Source: Parasphingopyxis lamellibrachiae
Lineage (GTDB): Bacteria; Pseudomonadota; Alphaproteobacteria; Sphingomonadales; Sphingomonadaceae
Length of the DNA stretch: 64,000 nt
Direction: 5' to 3'
NCBI RefSeq assembly: GCF_003385775.1
Contig: NZ_QRDP01000004.1
Coordinates: 496,001 to 560,000, forward strand
The notes beneath the pieces are model-generated. The model did not search any database. It was not told the DNA's origin and worked only from the letters and a program-made list of their open reading frames with translations. This document shows positions 21,902 through 31,740 of this stretch, one piece after another. The translations under genes and the position numbers were made by a program. Every line of letters starts with the position of its first letter. Positions within the stretch are counted from its first letter, which is position 1.

Positions 21902-22213
21902 ATGACCCGCACACGATCCCTCGCTAACATTCTGCGCTCCGCCGCAGCGCCGGCATTGGGGATTCTCGTGATCGCGAATTTTGCCGGTTATGCGCTGCTT
22001 GGGCCGAACGGGCTGTTTGCCTGGGGCGATTATGCGCGGTTGCACGATCAACGGGAGGTTGAACTCACCCAGCTCAACGAGGAACGTGATCGGCTTGCCA
22101 ATCGCGTAGAGCTGCTCAACCCGAACAGCGTCGATCCGGATTTTGCCGATGAACTCGTGCGCCGGAATACGGGGCAGGTTCGCGAAGATGAGCATATTGT
22201 CGTTATTGACTGA
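21902..22213 (+). CDS. ftsB: FtsB/DivIC-family septum formation initiator
   Basis: The 103-residue single-pass membrane protein of the divisome links FtsQ/FtsL to septal peptidoglycan synthesis. It has a cytoplasmic N-terminal tail, one membrane segment (LGILVIANFAGYALL), and a periplasmic coiled coil rich in Glu/Leu (LTQLNEERDRLANRVELL). The conserved end is NPNSVDPDFADELVRRNTGQV. It lies between eno and pdhA, the usual alphaproteobacterial position. Confidence 0.88.
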   Translation: MTRTRSLANILRSAAAPALGILVIANFAGYALLGPNGLFAWGDYARLHDQREVELTQLNEERDRLANRVELLNPNSVDPDFADELVRRNTGQVREDEHIVVID

Positions 22214-22295
22214 CTTTCCCTTCCGGTGACGTTGCGGAATCGGTAACGCTCGGCCATATCCAAAATCACAATCAGCAACAGGAAAGGCCGTACTC

Positions 22296-23402
22296 TTGGC
22301 CAAGGCACCGGCGTCACCGAAACGCGCTCCGCGCAAATCCCCCGCGAAAAAGCCGCCCGCCAAATCGGCGGCACGCAAATCCGCGGCACCGGCGGCTCCC
22401 AATAGGGAGCGCCCCGCTGAACCTGACCGCTACACGGCGTCGAAAGATGAGCTTCTCGAATATTATCGTCAGATGCTGCTTATTCGGCGCTTTGAAGAAA
22501 AGGCTGGCCAGCTCTACGGGCTCGGCCTGATCGGCGGCTTCTGCCATCTTTATATCGGCCAGGAAGCGGTCGCTGTCGGCCTGCAGTCTGCGCTCGACAA
22601 TGACAAGGACAGTGTGATTACCGGTTATCGCGATCATGGCCATATGCTGGCCTATGGGCTCGATCCGAAGGTCATCATGGCTGAACTGACCGGGCGTGCC
22701 GCCGGCATTGCGCAGGGCAAGGGCGGTTCGATGCACATGTTCTCCGTCGAGAAACGTTTCTATGGCGGGCACGGCATTGTCGGCGCGCAGGTGCCGCTGG
22801 GCTCGGGCCTCGCCTTCGCGCATAAATATCGGGGCGATGGCGGTGTATGCCTGGCCTATTTCGGCGACGGCGCCGCGAACCAGGGCCAGGTGTATGAAGC
22901 CTTCAACATGGCGGAGCTGTGGAAGCTACCGATCATCTTCGTGATCGAGAACAACCAATATGCAATGGGGACGAGCGTCAACCGCTCCTCCGCCGAAGAT
23001 CAGCTGTACCGCCGCGGCGAGAGCTTCCGCATTCCCGGCCTGCAGATCAACGGCATGGATGTTCTGGAAGTGCGCGGCGCAGCAGAAGTTGCGCTGGACT
23101 GGGTACGGAGCGGCAAGGGGCCGATCCTGCTGGAACTCAAGACGTATCGCTATCGCGGCCATTCCATGTCCGACCCCGCGAAATACCGGTCGCGCGAAGA
23201 GGTGCAGTCGGTGCGCGAAAAATCCGATCCCATCGAAGCGATCAAGAAAGAACTGGAGGCCGCTGGCGTAAGCGCAGAAGACATGAAAGCGACCGACAAG
23301 GAGATTAAGGCAATCGTGGCCGAGGCCGCGGATTTTGCCGAAAGTTCGCCTGAGCCGCATCCGGACGAGCTCTACACGGACGTTCTGGTGGAGCAGTATT
23401 GA
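22296..23402 (+). CDS. pdhA: pyruvate dehydrogenase E1 component alpha subunit
   Basis: Thiamine-pyrophosphate-dependent decarboxylase subunit of the pyruvate dehydrogenase complex; 368 residues. A TTG start follows GGAAAGG by eight bases. The first 45 residues are a Lys/Ala/Pro-rich tail. The enzyme body then shows [19 protein letters not shown] and the TPP motif [17 protein letters not shown] through [10 protein letters not shown]. The phosphorylation-loop counterpart is [11 protein letters not shown]. It overlaps pdhB by one base (TGATG), so the two are translationally coupled. Confidence 0.95.
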   Translation: MAKAPASPKRAPRKSPAKKPPAKSAARKSAAPAAPNRERPAEPDRYTASKDELLEYYRQMLLIRRFEEKAGQLYGLGLIGGFCHLYIGQEAVAVGLQSALDNDKDSVITGYRDHGHMLAYGLDPKVIMAELTGRAAGIAQGKGGSMHMFSVEKRFYGGHGIVGAQVPLGSGLAFAHKYRGDGGVCLAYFGDGAANQGQVYEAFNMAELWKLPIIFVIENNQYAMGTSVNRSSAEDQLYRRGESFRIPGLQINGMDVLEVRGAAEVALDWVRSGKGPILLELKTYRYRGHSMSDPAKYRSREEVQSVREKSDPIEAIKKELEAAGVSAEDMKATDKEIKAIVAEAADFAESSPEPHPDELYTDVLVEQY

Positions 23403-24781
23403 TGGCTATCGAATTGAAAATGCCAGCCCTGTCTCCCACCATGGAAGAGGGCACACTGGCCAAATGGCTGGTCAAGGAAGGCGATGAGATCAGTGCCGGC
23501 GACATCATGGCCGAGATCGAAACCGACAAGGCGACGATGGAATTCGAAGCCGTGGATGAAGGTGTGCTGGCCAGGATCGTCGTGCCCGAAGGCACGGATG
23601 AAGTGGCTGTTGGTGCTGTAATCGCAATACTCGCTGAAGAAGGCGAAGATGCCGATAGCGTCGAAGCGGCACCTGCAAGCGAACCCGCACCTCAACCCGC
23701 TTCGGCGGAAACTGCCGAACCGGAGGCGGATGACCCGCCACTGACGAAACCCGAAACGGTCGCCCGGGCTGCAGATCCCGATATTCCCGAAGGCACGGCG
23801 ATGGTCACGCTGACTCTGCGCGAAGCATTGCGCGATGCGATGGCGGAAGAAATGCGCGCCGACGAGCGGGTCTTTGTGATGGGCGAAGAAGTCGCCCAAT
23901 ATCAGGGCGCGTACAAGGTCACCCAGGGCCTGCTCGACGAATTCGGCGACAAGCGGGTTATTGATACGCCGATTACCGAATATGGTTTTGCCGGTATCGG
24001 AACGGGCGCGGCGATGGGCGGACTGCGGCCTATCGTCGAATTCATGACCTTCAACTTCGCGATGCAGGCGATCGATCACATCATCAATTCCGCGGGCAAG
24101 ACCAATTACATGTCCGGCGGCCAGATGCGCTGCCCGATCGTGTTTCGCGGCCCCAATGGCGCGGCGAGCCGTGTCGGTGCACAGCACAGTCAGAATTACG
24201 GCCCCTGGTATGCCGCGGTTCCCGGCCTGATCGTGATTGCGCCTTATTCAGCGGCGGACGCCAAGGGGCTGCTCAAATCGGCGATCCGCACAACAGACCC
24301 GGTTGTCTTCCTTGAAAATGAGCTCCTCTATGGCCAGAGCTTCGAAGTGCCCGATCTCGATGACTATGCGCTTCCCATCGGCAAGGCGCGCACCGTGCGG
24401 TCTGGCAACGACGTGTCGATCGTCTCCTATTCGATTGGCGTCGGTATTGCGCTCGAAGCGGCTCAGAAACTCGCTGAGGAAGGCATCGAAGCCGATATCG
24501 TCGATCTCAGGACTCTCAGGCCGCTCGACAAGGCTGCCGTGCTGGAAAGCCTCTCGCGGACCAACCGGATGGTCGTGGTCGAGGAAGGTTGGCCGGCCTG
24601 TTCGATAGCTTCCGAAATTGCGGCTATTTGCATGGAAGAGGGGTTTGACGATCTCGACGCGCCCGTGATGCGCGTAACCAATGAGGACGTGCCCATGCCT
24701 TATGCGGCCAATCTCGAAACGCTGGCGCTTGTCGATGCCGACAAGGTGGTCGCTGCCGCGAAGGCCGTGTCCTACCGCTGA
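23402..24781 (+). CDS. pdhB: pyruvate dehydrogenase E1 component beta subunit with N-terminal lipoyl domain
   Basis: The 459-residue protein starts at the ATG that overlaps the pdhA stop. Residues 1-78 form a lipoyl domain with the modified Lys in [13 protein letters not shown]. Then comes an Ala/Pro/Glu linker, then the E1-beta fold ([20 protein letters not shown], then [12 protein letters not shown]). The lipoyl fusion to E1 beta, rather than E2 only, is characteristic of alphaproteobacteria. The E2 and E3 genes are not in the window. Lipoate is presumably supplied by LipA at 52169. Confidence 0.95.
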   Translation: MAIELKMPALSPTMEEGTLAKWLVKEGDEISAGDIMAEIETDKATMEFEAVDEGVLARIVVPEGTDEVAVGAVIAILAEEGEDADSVEAAPASEPAPQPASAETAEPEADDPPLTKPETVARAADPDIPEGTAMVTLTLREALRDAMAEEMRADERVFVMGEEVAQYQGAYKVTQGLLDEFGDKRVIDTPITEYGFAGIGTGAAMGGLRPIVEFMTFNFAMQAIDHIINSAGKTNYMSGGQMRCPIVFRGPNGAASRVGAQHSQNYGPWYAAVPGLIVIAPYSAADAKGLLKSAIRTTDPVVFLENELLYGQSFEVPDLDDYALPIGKARTVRSGNDVSIVSYSIGVGIALEAAQKLAEEGIEADIVDLRTLRPLDKAAVLESLSRTNRMVVVEEGWPACSIASEIAAICMEEGFDDLDAPVMRVTNEDVPMPYAANLETLALVDADKVVAAAKAVSYR

Positions 24782-24817
24782 TCTCTGTCCGCCAGAGCTG
24801 TCTTGGTCCGGCCTTTG

Positions 24818-25471
24818 CTAACAGCTGGCGACAGTGAGACCCTGCGTGTTCGTGATGTCCTGGTTCGTCCGGTCGCGGACGTTGAAGGCGCTTTCGTAAC
24901 GGATCTGACGGGTGCCTAGGATGCCCATGGTTGGTATCAAGGGCTGATAGTCATAGGTTACCTCGACAAACATCACGGCGGTGCCTTCGGCTGAAACGAT
25001 CTTGTTGCCCGCCGGGCCCATCCCGTCTTCCAGTGAATCATTGTAGCGGCCGTCATCTTCCTCGCCATAGGCGGGGTCAACGCTGGTCAACTGACCCATG
25101 CAGCGCTGCCAGTTGATCATCTGCCCTTCCTGCGATCCCGAACGGTTGTTGGGTTGCAGCGAAGATAGCACGACACGGCCATTTGCTTCGAAATCGATGG
25201 CCTCGCCGACAAGGTCTGCGCCGGCGAAAACTTCCCGGATATTGGCTTCGTCGATGGTCGTGTCGACGCGGCCTGCATTATCGGCGACGGTCATGGCGAT
25301 CTGGCTGACGCGGAGATGCGCGAGTGCAAAGTTCGCAGTTTCCAGCCCGCCGAAAATCAGGGCAAGCAGGATAGGCAGCGAGAATGCGAACTCGATCAGG
25401 GCAACGCCCTCGCTGTCCTTTTTCAACCTGCGGAAAGCTGCAAATCGCCTGAGATGTTTTCTGCTCGTCAT
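24818..25471 (-). CDS. TadE-like pilus/secretion protein
   Basis: The 217-residue protein starts at the ATG overlapping the previous stop (TAATG). The N-terminal region has the TadE signature: a basic start, DSEGVALIEFAFSLPILLALIFG with the conserved Glu, then a membrane helix continuing into ETANFALA. The rest is extracytoplasmic with three Cys. TadE/F/G pseudopilins belong to the Tad/Flp tight-adherence machinery; the remaining tad genes are not here. Last gene of a three-gene minus-strand set. Confidence 0.8.
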   Translation of the reverse strand: MTSRKHLRRFAAFRRLKKDSEGVALIEFAFSLPILLALIFGGLETANFALAHLRVSQIAMTVADNAGRVDTTIDEANIREVFAGADLVGEAIDFEANGRVVLSSLQPNNRSGSQEGQMINWQRCMGQLTSVDPAYGEEDDGRYNDSLEDGMGPAGNKIVSAEGTAVMFVEVTYDYQPLIPTMGILGTRQIRYESAFNVRDRTNQDITNTQGLTVASC

Positions 25472-26088
25472 TATGCACACACCGTTGGAGGAATGGCCTG
25501 GTCGGCGAAAGGCTGGTTACGGACCGCGGTTCGTGCGGTGATCGTGTAGTTTTGAGGTACGCCTATCAACGTCGCCACCGGCACAAGGCGCGGCATGGTG
25601 ATTGTCACTTCATAATAGACGACATCGTCGGCGCCGCCCCGTCCGGCATCGCCCGCATCGGTATCGAAAGCGCCGTTATTGTTTATGTCTTCGAAGCAAT
25701 CTCCAGTGTCATAGGCGCCATTGCCGTTATAGTCGGTCAGCAGCTTTTCAGCGTTGCCGACGCCTGAAAACTCATAGAAACTGGATTGCTCGACCGTATA
25801 GGTCGCACGGCGGGCGATGTTGTTCACCCGCTCCTTGATTGCATTCTCGATCCGATCCTCAATCGAAGCTCCGGTATAACCGCTGAAATTGGGGTTTTCG
25901 ACGGTCGCCGTCCTGGCAACATCGTTCAACACGCCCTGAAGCTGGGCACGGACATAGCTCTGATAGCCGAGATCGAGCGCACCGAGCAGGACGATCATCA
26001 GCGGCACCACGATGATACCGAACTCGACGGCTGCGATACCACGATCGTCGCGGGCAAGCCCGCGAATAGTGAAAGCAGGCCTTCTCAT
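25471..26088 (-). CDS. TadE-like protein with Ca-binding-type repeat
   Basis: The 205-residue protein has the TadE-type start (DDRGIAAVEFGIIVVPLMIV) with Glu following the hydrophobic core. After about residue 110 it carries two Asp/Asn/Gly-rich loops in tandem, DYNGNGAYDTGD and DINNNGAFDTDAGD, of the kind that bind Ca2+ in dockerin or thrombospondin type 3 repeats. I infer calcium binding or structural stiffening, which is unusual for TadE. It overlaps the upstream gene by ATGA and the downstream gene by TAATG. Confidence 0.75.
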   Translation of the reverse strand: MRRPAFTIRGLARDDRGIAAVEFGIIVVPLMIVLLGALDLGYQSYVRAQLQGVLNDVARTATVENPNFSGYTGASIEDRIENAIKERVNNIARRATYTVEQSSFYEFSGVGNAEKLLTDYNGNGAYDTGDCFEDINNNGAFDTDAGDAGRGGADDVVYYEVTITMPRLVPVATLIGVPQNYTITARTAVRNQPFADQAIPPTVCA

Positions 26089-27632
26089 TGAGTCAGCCTC
26101 AACCGACCGATACCGGCACCGATACGTTCGAATACCTCTTCGAGATCGGAGCCGTCGCTAACGAAAAAATGTCCGCTACTGGTTGCGCATGGCTCGATTT
26201 CGTCGGTGTCGCTAATATCCAGCGCGATGACCCAGATCGTCATGCCCATGGATTTCGCAGCGTTACAGGAAGAAAGGAAATGCGCGATATGGCGATTTTC
26301 CTGGCTGCCGCTTCCCGTCAATCGACGATCAAAATTATAGTTGCCATAGCTTGAATAGTTGCTGCTTGTAGGAACCAGATCGCCATCGGTCAGAAACACG
26401 ATATGCTTGGCGACGGGAACGCCGTTAAACTCTTCCGGGTTGCGCGATGCATTCATGCCGGTCGAGGAAAGCAGCCGAGCAGCCCACATTAGGCCCAGAT
26501 CATGATAAGTGTTGCCGCTTACAATCGCCGTCGCGTTGTTGACTGCGTTTTGGTAGCCAGTTTCATTCCCATAGGTACGCAGACGAGTTGCCGGCGAAGG
26601 GCAAACGCCATCATCGTCATAGTCATTCTCGTCCGGGTCCCAGCGGCCCCATTGCCGATCGGTGTCATTGTTGTTTCGCGCAATGAGATCGATATCATCC
26701 CTGGTGACGGTGAGGTCGATATCGAAATCGCCGTCATTGAAGTCGTTGCCAATCGTCGGGCGCTCCTCAACGCATGCGCTGCCATTCCTACGCCAGTCGC
26801 GAATACTGCGGTTTTGGTTGGAGCCGTTGGCCCATTCCGTATCAAGGATATTTACGGCTTCGAGCTCGTACTGATATGAGCCGCTGCGACATGATCCGTT
26901 GGACCAGTAGCGCGTACAGACATAGTTGCGTTTCGGATAGTAGGTATCCCGCAGAATATCGCGATTCCGCAAAAGGTTGCCGACATTCACGTTCATTGAA
27001 TAGGGCACAAAACCAAAGCGCGTACGTGTGTTCGATGCGCCTTCAAGCGCGCGATACAGGCCCATGGCGCCTGTCCGCAAACGGCTGATTTTCGATGCGC
27101 CGCCGCCGCTTGGTGATCGGCTCATCGATCCGGTGACGTCGAGCACGACCATGATGTCGTTGTTGCCGTAATCCTGATTGGCGTCGCATTCGACGCTGAT
27201 CGCGATTGTGTCGCGGCCGAAGAGCGACATCACCGTCGTCGGCACGTCGGCGCTGGCCGTCACATTGACGGTCGCACCGTCCGTTGTGCTTTGGGCAACC
27301 GTGCGCGTCACATTCTGCGAATTCATCGTTCCGGACGGGAAGTTGAAATCGAAGAAGCGTTCGCCTTCCGCACGGGCGCTGGTTGTCCAGGTTTCCCCTG
27401 ACATGTCCCGGCGGGCGGCGAGAGCGGCGGCGTCGCACGCATTCTGGAGCTTGGCTTGCGCCATATAGGCCCGGCTCATATCGAGCCCCGAACCGATCAT
27501 GCCGGCAATCGGGACAAGCGCGGCACCAGCCATGGCAAGTGTGTTGCCACGGCTGTCATGCAGCAGGCGCGTCAGGAAAGTGCCGGGTTTGGCGGCTTGC
27601 CCTGATGCTTTCTTCTTCGGCCAGATATGCAT
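26085..27632 (-). CDS. TadG-like protein with VWA domain
   Basis: The 515-residue protein begins with a TadG/pseudopilin-type membrane segment (DSRGNTLAMAGAALVPIAG) and a conserved DMSRAYMAQAKLQNACDAAAL helix. A VWA domain follows from about residue 155 with the metal-site motif DVTGSMS. A long, Asn/Asp/Tyr-rich insert between the VWA strands contains several Cys. The final third (HIVFLTDGDLVPT, WVIALDISD) completes the VWA fold. Such TadG proteins anchor Tad pili or mediate adhesion. First gene of the three-gene set, with an ATGA overlap to the next. Confidence 0.85.
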   Translation of the reverse strand: MHIWPKKKASGQAAKPGTFLTRLLHDSRGNTLAMAGAALVPIAGMIGSGLDMSRAYMAQAKLQNACDAAALAARRDMSGETWTTSARAEGERFFDFNFPSGTMNSQNVTRTVAQSTTDGATVNVTASADVPTTVMSLFGRDTIAISVECDANQDYGNNDIMVVLDVTGSMSRSPSGGGASKISRLRTGAMGLYRALEGASNTRTRFGFVPYSMNVNVGNLLRNRDILRDTYYPKRNYVCTRYWSNGSCRSGSYQYELEAVNILDTEWANGSNQNRSIRDWRRNGSACVEERPTIGNDFNDGDFDIDLTVTRDDIDLIARNNNDTDRQWGRWDPDENDYDDDGVCPSPATRLRTYGNETGYQNAVNNATAIVSGNTYHDLGLMWAARLLSSTGMNASRNPEEFNGVPVAKHIVFLTDGDLVPTSSNYSSYGNYNFDRRLTGSGSQENRHIAHFLSSCNAAKSMGMTIWVIALDISDTDEIEPCATSSGHFFVSDGSDLEEVFERIGAGIGRLRLTQ

Positions 27633-27765
27633 TATTCACCCCTACCGTTGCGGCACAGTTCACGGACATTTGAGATCGTTATGAACGGACAAACTTAAAC
27701 AGAGGTCTCGCATGAAGGTTAACGGGATGTTTGCCATGTTGGCCCGCTTAGGTAGGACGTTTCCA

Positions 27766-28428
27766 ATGACCGAACCTCTCTCCGACCCCGAGCGCGAACT
27801 TGCATTAAGCTACGCAGCAGCGCCGATACGCCCTCATTTGCGGACACTTTGGAGGCTGGATGAGAGATTCGGGGCGATTGTCGCCGGAACGACCGAGACG
27901 ACGATTGGCGAAATGCGGTTATTATGGTGGAGAGAGGCAATTGCGATCTCGGATGAGGGCGCGAAAGCCGAGCCGTTGCTGGAGCAGGTGGCCGGGGCGA
28001 TCGAAGCAACGCGAAGTGACGCCGCTGAATGGGGAGCGATGGCCGAGGGCTGGCACGCACTGTTGCAGGAGCCGCTCGAGGCCCAGGAGCTGGATCGCTT
28101 TGCAAATGAGCGGGGCGGTCGGTTGTTTACGCTTTCGGCCGAAATTCTCTCCGGCAGTGCTGAACCCTTTGTTACCGCCGCAGGGCGGGGTTGGGCACTC
28201 GCCGACCTTTCCAGTCGGATCAGCGATGCGGATGCCCGATCCGAGGCGCGAGCCATGGCCAGGAAAATGTTCGACGACGCCGGAAAAACTCGTTGGCCTC
28301 GTTCGCTGCGGCCGCTGGGCGCACTTGCCATGCTCGCGCGCCGGGATGCCGTTAGCCGCCGCCCGCGCCGGCAGGGATCGCCGGTCAGGGTTGCGCGCAT
28401 GGCATGGCACGGTTTGACCGGACGTTAG
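27766..28428 (+). CDS. squalene/phytoene-synthase-like protein (NDUFAF6-type)
   Basis: The 220-residue protein starts at ATG 27766 (MTEPLSDPEREL); the upstream frame to 27712 is unlikely. The sequence is all-helical and resembles the trans-isoprenyl synthase fold (LWRLDERFGAIVA, then GEMRLLWWREAI, which matches the NDUFAF6-like relatives). The canonical DxxxD magnesium-binding Asp pairs of squalene/phytoene synthases are not visible, so it may be non-catalytic and assist complex I assembly instead. The reading is tentative. Confidence 0.6.
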   Translation: MTEPLSDPERELALSYAAAPIRPHLRTLWRLDERFGAIVAGTTETTIGEMRLLWWREAIAISDEGAKAEPLLEQVAGAIEATRSDAAEWGAMAEGWHALLQEPLEAQELDRFANERGGRLFTLSAEILSGSAEPFVTAAGRGWALADLSSRISDADARSEARAMARKMFDDAGKTRWPRSLRPLGALAMLARRDAVSRRPRRQGSPVRVARMAWHGLTGR

Positions 28429-28484
28429 GGAATTTTGTCCGGCGCGGTTTACGCGCTAACATCGGCGAGAAAGGAGGTCTGGTC

Positions 28485-28946
28485 ATGGGCCGTTATTTCG
28501 CCGGAGTGCTCTCTGCGATGCTGTTGATCGCTGCAGGCCTGTTCATTTGGGAAACCGTGGCCCGGCAGGACGAGGCGCCGCCACCCGCCGCACCGCCGCC
28601 GGAAACAGAAAGGCCGGATCCCATGACGGCCGGCGAACCGGAGGGGACGGGGCCTCCACCGCCCGAAGCCACGGAGCTGACCCGCGAACAGAGGCGCTTT
28701 GGCCGTTATGACCGAGACAGAGATGGCGCAATTACCCGGACCGAGATGATGAGCAGCCGTACGAACAGTTTTCGTCAGCTCGACACCAATGGCGATAATT
28801 ATCTGACGTTCGAGGAATGGGCGGTGCGAACCAGCGACCGATTTGCCGGTGCGGATGGGGATGGGTCCGGCGCGCTGACACCGGAAGAATTTGCAACGAC
28901 ACGGCAACGACGATCGCCGACGAGCCGTTCGCGATGCAATTGTTGA
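28485..28946 (+). CDS. membrane-anchored EF-hand protein
   Basis: The 153-residue protein starts at ATG 28485, preceded by AAAGGAGGT; an upstream frame from 28404 is discarded. It has an N-terminal signal or anchor (FAGVLSAMLLIAAGLFIW). A Pro/Glu linker follows. Then three EF-hand-like loops appear: DRDRDGAITRTE, DTNGDNYLTFEE and DGDGSGALTPEE. A basic Cys-containing tail ends in CNC. It probably acts as a periplasmic calcium-binding protein of unknown role. It lies between the prenyl-synthase-like gene and the M20 peptidase. Confidence 0.75.
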   Translation: MGRYFAGVLSAMLLIAAGLFIWETVARQDEAPPPAAPPPETERPDPMTAGEPEGTGPPPPEATELTREQRRFGRYDRDRDGAITRTEMMSSRTNSFRQLDTNGDNYLTFEEWAVRTSDRFAGADGDGSGALTPEEFATTRQRRSPTSRSRCNC

Positions 28947-28982
28947 GTTGACGGGAGCATTCTGGCGCGAAACAGTTGCGCT

Positions 28983-30287
28983 ATGAAAACATGCTTTATT
29001 GCCTGCGCCGGCCTTCTCGCGCTCCCGCTCACACCGCTTTCCGCGTTTCAGGACGAGGCGGCTCCGATAATGGCGACCTATCAGTCCCAGATTGCGAATC
29101 TTCGCGAAGATGCCCGGATGGCGGCCGCCTTTGTTCATATTGCGGCAGGCCATGATGAGCATCTGCAGAATCTGATAACGCTGACAGAGGTGCCGGCTCC
29201 GCCTTTTGGTGAAGGGGCTCGTGCCGCCGTGTTTGCGGATATGATGCGCGCAACCGGGTTCGGCGAAGTCACTATAGATGATGCTGGCAATGTCGTGGCC
29301 CATCGTCCCGGCGCTGCCGCAACCCATAGTGTGATGATGGTGGCGCATCTCGATACGGTGTTTCCCGCGGAAACCGACGTAACGGTTCAGGTCGAAGGCA
29401 ATCGCTACACAGCACCCGGGATCGGGGACAATACGCGCGGGGCCGTCATGCTGCTCCAGATCGCTTCGGCGATTGCGGCGGCGGACATCCGGACGCAGGG
29501 CGACATCATTCTTGTCGGTAATGTCGGCGAAGAAGGCCTTGGCGATCTGCGGGGCGTCCGCCATCTTTTCCGGGATGCCGCCAACCGGCCCGATAGTTTC
29601 ATCGCGATCGACGGAGGCGATGATGCAAGGCTGGTAACCAGAGCCGTGGGGTCAACCCGCTTTCGGGTAACCCTTAACGGGCCAGGCGGCCATAGCTGGG
29701 GCGATTTTGGCGATGCCAACCCGCACCATGCGTCCGCCCGGGCGATAACGCGCTTCGTCAATGCTGCGCGCCCGATCACGCAGGACGGACCGCGCGCCAG
29801 CTACAATATCGGCCGTACCGGTGGCGGTACGTCGGTTAACTCGATTCCGTTCGAGAGCTGGTTCGAGGTCGATATGCGGTCTGGCGATCCGGCCAGGCTT
29901 GAGGCGCTTGTAGCGGTGTTCCAGCAAGCAATGGCCGAAGGCCTGGAGGCCGAAAACGCCGTTCGCGGCGATAGCGACCCCCTGACCATGACCATCGAAC
30001 CGATAGGAAGCCGCCCGGCCGGCGAAAGCGATCCGGCGTTGCCGCTCGTCCAGCGGGCCCGGGCATTGCTCGAGGCCGATGGGATCACTCCGGTGCTTAC
30101 GGCTTCTTCGACCGATTCCAACATTCCGATTTCGCTCGGTATCCCGGCGATCACCATCAGCCGCTGCGGAACGAGCGCGCGGGCCCATTCGCTCGATGAA
30201 TACTGGGAAGATGATGGCACTGTGCCCGCATGTACGATGCGCGGGCTGGCTCTGCTGATCGCCGAAGCCGAGCTCGCCGGGGATTAG
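28983..30287 (+). CDS. exported M20-family metallopeptidase
   Basis: The 434-residue precursor has a signal peptide ([21 protein letters not shown]). M20 zinc motifs are present: HLDTVFP (first metal ligand), the bridging Asp in [10 protein letters not shown], the catalytic Glu in NVGEEGLGD, an Asp in AIDGGDDAR, and the last His in [10 protein letters not shown]. The dimerisation lid contains [11 protein letters not shown]. It likely hydrolyses small peptides or amides in the periplasm. Its stop overlaps that of the convergent trmFO gene (TTAG). Confidence 0.88.
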   Translation: MKTCFIACAGLLALPLTPLSAFQDEAAPIMATYQSQIANLREDARMAAAFVHIAAGHDEHLQNLITLTEVPAPPFGEGARAAVFADMMRATGFGEVTIDDAGNVVAHRPGAAATHSVMMVAHLDTVFPAETDVTVQVEGNRYTAPGIGDNTRGAVMLLQIASAIAAADIRTQGDIILVGNVGEEGLGDLRGVRHLFRDAANRPDSFIAIDGGDDARLVTRAVGSTRFRVTLNGPGGHSWGDFGDANPHHASARAITRFVNAARPITQDGPRASYNIGRTGGGTSVNSIPFESWFEVDMRSGDPARLEALVAVFQQAMAEGLEAENAVRGDSDPLTMTIEPIGSRPAGESDPALPLVQRARALLEADGITPVLTASSTDSNIPISLGIPAITISRCGTSARAHSLDEYWEDDGTVPACTMRGLALLIAEAELAGD

Positions 30288-31642
30288 GAAGCGGCTTTTC
30301 GGTCGATCTCGGCGAGCCATGCGGCCATTGCGCTGCGCGCGCGCGCCGTCATGGCTTCCTTGCGCTGTTTCTTGTGAACCTTTTCCGCAAAGGGCGGGAA
30401 CAGCCCGAAATTGATATTCATCGGCTGATAGTCCCGGGCGTCGGCACCGCCCGTAATATGACTGAGCAGTGCTCCCAGTGCAGTTTCCGCCGGCGGCGTA
30501 GGCAATGGTTCTCCGCGCAGTTCCGCCGCTGCATAGCGCCCCACCATCAGGCCAACCGCTGAGCTTTCGACATAACCTTCACATCCCGTGATCTGCCCGG
30601 CGAAACGGATATGCGGCGCGCTTTCCAGGCGCATCTCGCTATCGAGAAGCTTGGGCGAATTGATGAAGGTGTTGCGATGGAGCCCGCCCAGCCGAGCGAA
30701 TTCAGCCTTTTCGAGACCCGGGATTGTACGGAACAGCTCGACCTGTGCACCATGCTTCATCTTGGTCTGGAAACCGACCATGTTCCAGAGCGTCCCGAGC
30801 GCATTGTCCTGCCGAAGCTGGACGACCGCATGGGCCCAGCGGCCCTCTGGAAATTCAGGCGTGGCGCCGTGCGGATTGTCGAGGCCAACGGGTTTCATCG
30901 GGCCGTAGCGCAGCGTATCGATGCCGCGCGCCGCCATAACCTCGATCGGCATACAACCTTCGAAATAAGGCGTGTCCTTTTCCCAATCCTTGAACTCGGT
31001 TTTCTCGCTGTCGAGCAAACCCTGATGGAATGCGAGATATTGTTCCTTGTCCATCGGGCAGTTGATGTAATCGTCGCCGCCCTTGCCCCAGCGCGCGGCC
31101 TTCCAGCAGATATCCATATCGATGCTGTCCCTATGGACGATGGGCGCGATGGCGTCGAAAAAGGCGAGGGCGTCTGCCCCTGTCGCAGCGCCGATGCTTT
31201 CAGCGAGCGAAAGCGCCGTAAGCGGGCCGGTCGCGACGATGGTGAGGCCGCTTTCAGGCAGTCTGTCGATCCGCTCGCGGACAATCTCGATATTCGGGTG
31301 CTCCGAGAGGGTTCGGGTTACGGCGTCCGAGAAATGATCGCGGTCCATGGCCAGCGCCGATCCGGCCGGTACTTTATGTTCGTCCGCGCAGCGCATGATG
31401 ATCGAATTCAGGTCCCGCATTTCCTGATGCAGCAGGCCAACCGCATTGCGCTCTGCATCGTCGGACCGGAAACTGTTCGAACAGACGAGTTCCGCCAATC
31501 CGTCCGTCTGGTGCGCGGGTGTCATATCGCCGCCGCCCCGCATTTCCGACAGGCGCACCTTCACGCCCTGTTCGGCAAGTTGCCATGCGGCTTCGGATCC
31601 GGCCAGGCCGCCACCGATAATATGGATCTGATGATCGCTCAT
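30284..31642 (-). CDS. trmFO: TrmFO, folate-dependent tRNA(U54) methyltransferase
   Basis: Methylates U54 in the tRNA T-loop to ribothymidine using 5,10-methylenetetrahydrofolate and FADH2. The 452-residue protein has the FAD-binding [16 protein letters not shown] near the N-terminus and a second FAD segment ([14 protein letters not shown]). [17 protein letters not shown] and the C-terminal [20 protein letters not shown] block are family hallmarks. Cys of the NCPMD region is a candidate catalytic residue. Confidence 0.93.
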   Translation of the reverse strand: MSDHQIHIIGGGLAGSEAAWQLAEQGVKVRLSEMRGGGDMTPAHQTDGLAELVCSNSFRSDDAERNAVGLLHQEMRDLNSIIMRCADEHKVPAGSALAMDRDHFSDAVTRTLSEHPNIEIVRERIDRLPESGLTIVATGPLTALSLAESIGAATGADALAFFDAIAPIVHRDSIDMDICWKAARWGKGGDDYINCPMDKEQYLAFHQGLLDSEKTEFKDWEKDTPYFEGCMPIEVMAARGIDTLRYGPMKPVGLDNPHGATPEFPEGRWAHAVVQLRQDNALGTLWNMVGFQTKMKHGAQVELFRTIPGLEKAEFARLGGLHRNTFINSPKLLDSEMRLESAPHIRFAGQITGCEGYVESSAVGLMVGRYAAAELRGEPLPTPPAETALGALLSHITGGADARDYQPMNINFGLFPPFAEKVHKKQRKEAMTARARSAMAAWLAEIDRKAAS

Positions 31643-31740
31643 GATTCAATATCTCAAAACTAACCGGTAAACCTGGATGCGTTGCCTTGCCCGGTCCGCT
31701 TGGTACAAGGCGTTCAAGCAACAGGGGCCTGTAGGACAGC

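Noticed and set aside
28449-29564. 371-residue frame antisense to the EF-hand and M20 genes
   Set aside because: Shadow; both sense genes have signal peptides and conserved motifs.
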